A stretch of DNA of 7,505 nucleotides from an uncultured Lachnospiraceae bacterium (lineage in GTDB: Bacteria > Bacillota_A > Clostridia > Lachnospirales > Lachnospiraceae): the NCBI GenBank assembly GCA_902783205.1, contig CACZQE010000169.1, positions 1-7,505 on the forward strand, given 5' to 3'. Of the stretch, positions 4,898-7,505 are shown in pieces. The stretch's first letter is position 1. Each line of letters starts with the position of its first letter. Under the pieces are notes generated by a model. The model ran no database searches. It had not been told where the DNA came from and worked only from the letters and a program-made list of their open reading frames with translations. The translations under genes were made by a program, and so were the position numbers.

Positions 4898-6028
4898 TCA
4901 CTGTGCCCTGTCTTTCAGGTACTGGTCAAGACTTTCCACCAGTTTTCCGGATTCCTTTGCCTTGTCCAGAAGGGCCCGGTTGCCGGCATTCATGGTCCCG
5001 AAAGAGGCCGGGGCGCAGTAAACCGCCTGGCAGCTTTCCATGAGATCTGCCGCCTCCCGGATCTTTTCATCCGTGACAGGCTCAAAGGCAGCTTCGGTCA
5101 CCGTTTTCTCCGCCATGATGTTGGCGATGGGATAATCCAGGTCATTTTCGTGAATCACTCCGGCTGCAAAGGGAATTCCCAGTTTCTGCAGTCTCCGGTA
5201 GGCAGGGATACCTTCTCCGCCGCCCCCGATGATAAAGATAACCGGATCCCCGTGTCTGGAAGCAAACTCCAGTGAACCGAACTGCTCCAGATAATCACCG
5301 TTTTTGATCTCATAGAGTTCCCTGATATAGCTTCCCTTAAAGACTTCCTCCGGTGTTCCGCTCCGCTCCACAATACCGTTGTGGATACAGAGCACCATAT
5401 CCGCTACTTTCTGAGTCAGGTCCAGTTCATGCAGAGAAAGGATCACAGCCAGGTTCTTTTCTTTGACCAGGTCTTTCAGGATGGTCAGAAGCTCCAGTTT
5501 ATGATTGATATCTAGGAAGGAGGTCGGTTCGTCCATGACAAGGAGCTCCGGCTCCTGACAGATGGCTCTGGCAAGCATGACCCTCTGGGACTGGCCGTCA
5601 GAAAGCTGTGTAAATAGTCTGTCACGCAAATCCCAGACTCTTACGAGGCGCATGGCGTCCTCCACCTTCTGCCAGTCTGCTTCTGAAAGAATGCCAAGTC
5701 TGCCGGTATAGGGATAACGGCCGGTGCTGACAATATCATGACAGGTCATCATCTCGGGCCTCATACGCTCCGTCATAAGAATGGACATTCTCTTGGCGAT
5801 ATCGTGCTCTTTCATCTTCTGCATGGATTCCTTTTCCAGGAAGATCATGCCACCTGTGGGTTCCAGCTGCCTGGTAATTGTTTTCAGCAAAGTGGATTTG
5901 CCGGATCCGTTAGGTCCGACCAGGGTCAGAATCTGACCGGCTTTTACCCCGAATTCAATATCTTTGACAATAACAGTACCTTCATACCCCACCGAGAGGG
6001 CACTGGTATGAATGATTCTTTCTTCCAT
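4898..6028 (-). CDS. ABC transporter ATPase (FecE/BtuD class) with extra C-terminal domain
   Basis: This 376-residue protein energises uptake of iron-siderophore, heme or corrinoid at the inner face of the membrane. The ABC domain fills residues 1-255: Walker A GPNGSGKST (38-46), signature LSDGQSQRV (142-150), Walker B LLVMDEPTSFLD (162-173) and the H-loop His200. Two positions differ from the textbook: the signature has Asp for the second Gly (LSDGQ), and the Q-loop region reads MTERM (85-89) with Glu in place of Gln. Both occur, to my recollection, in a FecE subfamily of anaerobes. Typical FecE proteins end near 260; here about 115 residues follow, starting VIFIIGGGGEG (263-273) and continuing with alternating strands and helices, resembling a small Rossmann-like nucleotide-binding fold. 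The ATG at 6028 has GGAGGGG seven bases upstream and lies 12 bases after the permease stop, so translation is probably coupled. Confidence 0.93.
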   Translation of the reverse strand: MEERIIHTSALSVGYEGTVIVKDIEFGVKAGQILTLVGPNGSGKSTLLKTITRQLEPTGGMIFLEKESMQKMKEHDIAKRMSILMTERMRPEMMTCHDIVSTGRYPYTGRLGILSEADWQKVEDAMRLVRVWDLRDRLFTQLSDGQSQRVMLARAICQEPELLVMDEPTSFLDINHKLELLTILKDLVKEKNLAVILSLHELDLTQKVADMVLCIHNGIVERSGTPEEVFKGSYIRELYEIKNGDYLEQFGSLEFASRHGDPVIFIIGGGGEGIPAYRRLQKLGIPFAAGVIHENDLDYPIANIMAEKTVTEAAFEPVTDEKIREAADLMESCQAVYCAPASFGTMNAGNRALLDKAKESGKLVESLDQYLKDRAQ

Positions 6029-6040
6029 TCCTGTCCCCTC

Positions 6041-7057
6041 CTACTTTTTCCGGTCTCTGGTCAGCATGATCCAGATGACAACAGGCGCGCCGAACACAGC
6101 CGTAACTGCACTGATCGAAAGTTCCGTAGGCGCGAATACCGTCCTGGCGATCAGGTCACAGAAGAGACAGAACACAGCGCCTCCCAGAAAACCTGCCGGC
6201 ACTATGAAGATCGGTTTCGCAGTTTTAAAAAGGCTCTTGATCAGATGCGGCACAGCGATTCCAACGAAGGAGATCGGTCCGGCAAATGCGGTAACACATG
6301 CCGAAAGAATACTGGACAGAAAGATCAGCTCCATCCTGAGAAGCCTGATATTAACGCCCATGTTTCTGGCATAGGTCTCACCCAGCTGGTATGCTCCCAT
6401 AGGCTTTGACAGGAGAAATGCCCAGATCATGGCGATAAATACCATCACTGTCATGACTCCTACATTCTCCCAGCTTACGCCGGAAAAGCTTCCCATGGAC
6501 CAGTTGTGAAGATTTACAATATTTGAATCATCGGCAAAGGCAATGACAAACTCCGTTACAGCGGTACAGATATAGCCGATCATGACACCGCAGATAATCA
6601 GAATGGACATCTGCCTTACCTTTCTGGATATCAGAAGAATCATTCCCATGGAGACCATGGAGCCCACAAAGGCAGCCAGGATCATAGTCGCTGAATTCAC
6701 AACCATACCCCTGGACAGGGCAGCGATCATGACCAGAGCTACCACCATCTTGGCACCCGAAGATATACCAAGTACAAAGGGACCTGCTATGGGATTGGAG
6801 AAGAAAGTCTGAAGCAGAAATCCCGCTACAGCCAGAGCCCCGCCCAGAACGACTGCCGCGATGATCCGGGGAATCCGGATATCCCATATGATGTGTCCCT
6901 GTACCGTATCATTTTCATGCTGCAGGATAATACGGAGGACTTCCTTTACGGACAGATTCACACTGCCCGCATTGATATTCCATATCAGCAGAACAAACAG
7001 AAGTACCAGAAGAATCAGGTACCCGGCTGTATATCTTAATCTTGTCTTTTTATTCAT
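6041..7057 (-). CDS. FecCD-family ABC transporter permease
   Basis: This complete 338-residue permease forms, as a homodimer, the membrane channel for iron complexes, heme or vitamin B12. It has the usual FecCD/BtuC length and about ten hydrophobic helices, with helix 1 at about 10-27. Family motifs are clear: RIPRIIAAVVLGGALAVAG (61-79), then Q83 and SNPIAGPFVLGISSGA (87-102); WSMGSF (186-191); LGETYARNMG (225-234), the cytoplasmic loop that contacts the ATPase; AGPISFVGIAVPHL (259-272); and the terminal ELSISAVTAVFGAPVVIWI (312-330). The ATG at 7057 has AAAGGAAA upstream, a moderate site. It lies 36 bases after the binding-protein stop and 12 bases before the ATPase start, giving the standard binding protein-permease-ATPase order. 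No sequence feature fixes the substrate. Confidence 0.95.
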   Translation of the reverse strand: MNKKTRLRYTAGYLILLVLLFVLLIWNINAGSVNLSVKEVLRIILQHENDTVQGHIIWDIRIPRIIAAVVLGGALAVAGFLLQTFFSNPIAGPFVLGISSGAKMVVALVMIAALSRGMVVNSATMILAAFVGSMVSMGMILLISRKVRQMSILIICGVMIGYICTAVTEFVIAFADDSNIVNLHNWSMGSFSGVSWENVGVMTVMVFIAMIWAFLLSKPMGAYQLGETYARNMGVNIRLLRMELIFLSSILSACVTAFAGPISFVGIAVPHLIKSLFKTAKPIFIVPAGFLGGAVFCLFCDLIARTVFAPTELSISAVTAVFGAPVVIWIMLTRDRKK

Positions 7058-7093
7058 AAGTCCGGTTTCCTTTCCCGTCTGTTATCTGCCGGC

Positions 7094-7505
7094 TCATTTC
7101 ATTTTGTGCAGGAAAGTCAGATCCGCTCCTTCTCCCGCATCGTCATGTATAATGCTGTGGAGGTCGACGATCATCTGGCTGACACCGGTAGTCTGCTGGA
7201 ACATATTGCTTCCGGTACACCATACATTTCCTGATTTCACAGCTTTGAAATCCGCAAAGAGTTTATTCTTTTCCACCAGCTGGTCAATCCGGTCCAGGTT
7301 GCCTTCAATCGTGGAATTGTAGATCAGAATATCCGCATCCTGGGCTCTGGAATAGAATTCCTCCATCTGCATATTCATGGTGGAAAGGGCATTTTCCTCG
7401 TCTGCCTTCATATCAGAGAGTACATATTTCCCTCCCGCCATCTCAATCATCTTTGAAATGTAATCTCCGGGTTTGCGGACATTGATATAACCTGCCGAGC
7501 TTACA
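7094..7505 (-). CDS. Periplasmic-binding-fold lipoprotein-type receptor, C-terminal part (5' end outside window)
   Basis: The open frame runs off the right edge, so only the last 136 residues are visible; an internal Met at 7450 is not the true start, because the frame stays open upstream with family-like sequence. The fragment reads INVRKPGDYISKMIEMAGGKYV near its start, the usual junction into the second lobe of FecB/BtuF-type class III binding proteins. Further on are ADILIYNSTIEG and KSGNVWCTG, blocks seen in substrate-binding proteins beside FecCD permeases. In Gram-positives such receptors are membrane-anchored lipoproteins that capture ligand outside the cell; the lipobox cannot be seen here. 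It is the first visible gene of the importer operon and is followed 36 bases later by the permease. The ligand is unknown; siderophore, heme and corrinoid are the candidates. Confidence 0.85.
   Translation of the reverse strand, partial: VSSAGYINVRKPGDYISKMIEMAGGKYVLSDMKADEENALSTMNMQMEEFYSRAQDADILIYNSTIEGNLDRIDQLVEKNKLFADFKAVKSGNVWCTGSNMFQQTTGVSQMIVDLHSIIHDDAGEGADLTFLHKMK

Noticed and set aside
5738..6409. Open plus-strand frame of 223 codons across the ATPase-permease junction
   Set aside because: It crosses two well-supported minus-strand genes, has no ribosome site, and its translation shows no domain or hydrophobic pattern.
7094..7450. Complete small gene starting at the Met at 7450
   Set aside because: The frame remains open to the window edge with typical binding-protein sequence, so this is the end of a larger gene and the Met is internal.

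Overview
All seven protein-coding genes recognisable by family, plus one small hypothetical gene, lie on the minus strand. The strong AGGAGG-type ribosome binding sites, the proteins (DUF3793, short-chain flavodoxin, an LSDGQ-type FecE ATPase) and the moderate base composition suggest a Gram-positive anaerobe of class Clostridia, probably Lachnospiraceae. This is inferred from family recognition, not from a search.

In transcription order (high to low coordinates) there are four blocks. (1) 7505-4898: an ABC importer of the FecBCD/BtuFCD class, with the end of a substrate-binding protein, a FecCD permease and an ATPase in tight operon order. The ATPase carries an unusual C-terminal domain of about 115 residues. 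Siderophore, heme or corrinoid is the likely cargo. (2) 4799-4617: a small acidic protein of 58-60 aa, followed by a strong GC hairpin and alternative short hairpins. (3) 4452-1013: a probable three-gene unit of a HerA-like DUF853 ATPase with a coiled-coil tail, a membrane acyltransferase (Acyltransferase_3, fucose-4-O-acetylase-like) and the manganese efflux pump MntP. It ends in a strong intrinsic terminator whose stem contains the mntP stop codon. (4) 1005-1: directly after that terminator, a near-consensus sigma-A promoter with an inverted-repeat operator over the transcription start drives a DUF3793 protein and then a short-chain flavodoxin, which runs off the left edge.

The common theme is probably metal and redox homeostasis: an iron- or cofactor-type importer, a manganese exporter, and flavodoxin (the classical iron-sparing substitute for ferredoxin) co-transcribed with DUF3793 under what looks like a metal-repressor site. 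There are no RNA genes, insertion sequences, CRISPR arrays or prophage signs. The most useful leads are the DUF3793-flavodoxin control region, the unknown domain fused to the ATPase, and the small protein with its structured 3' region.
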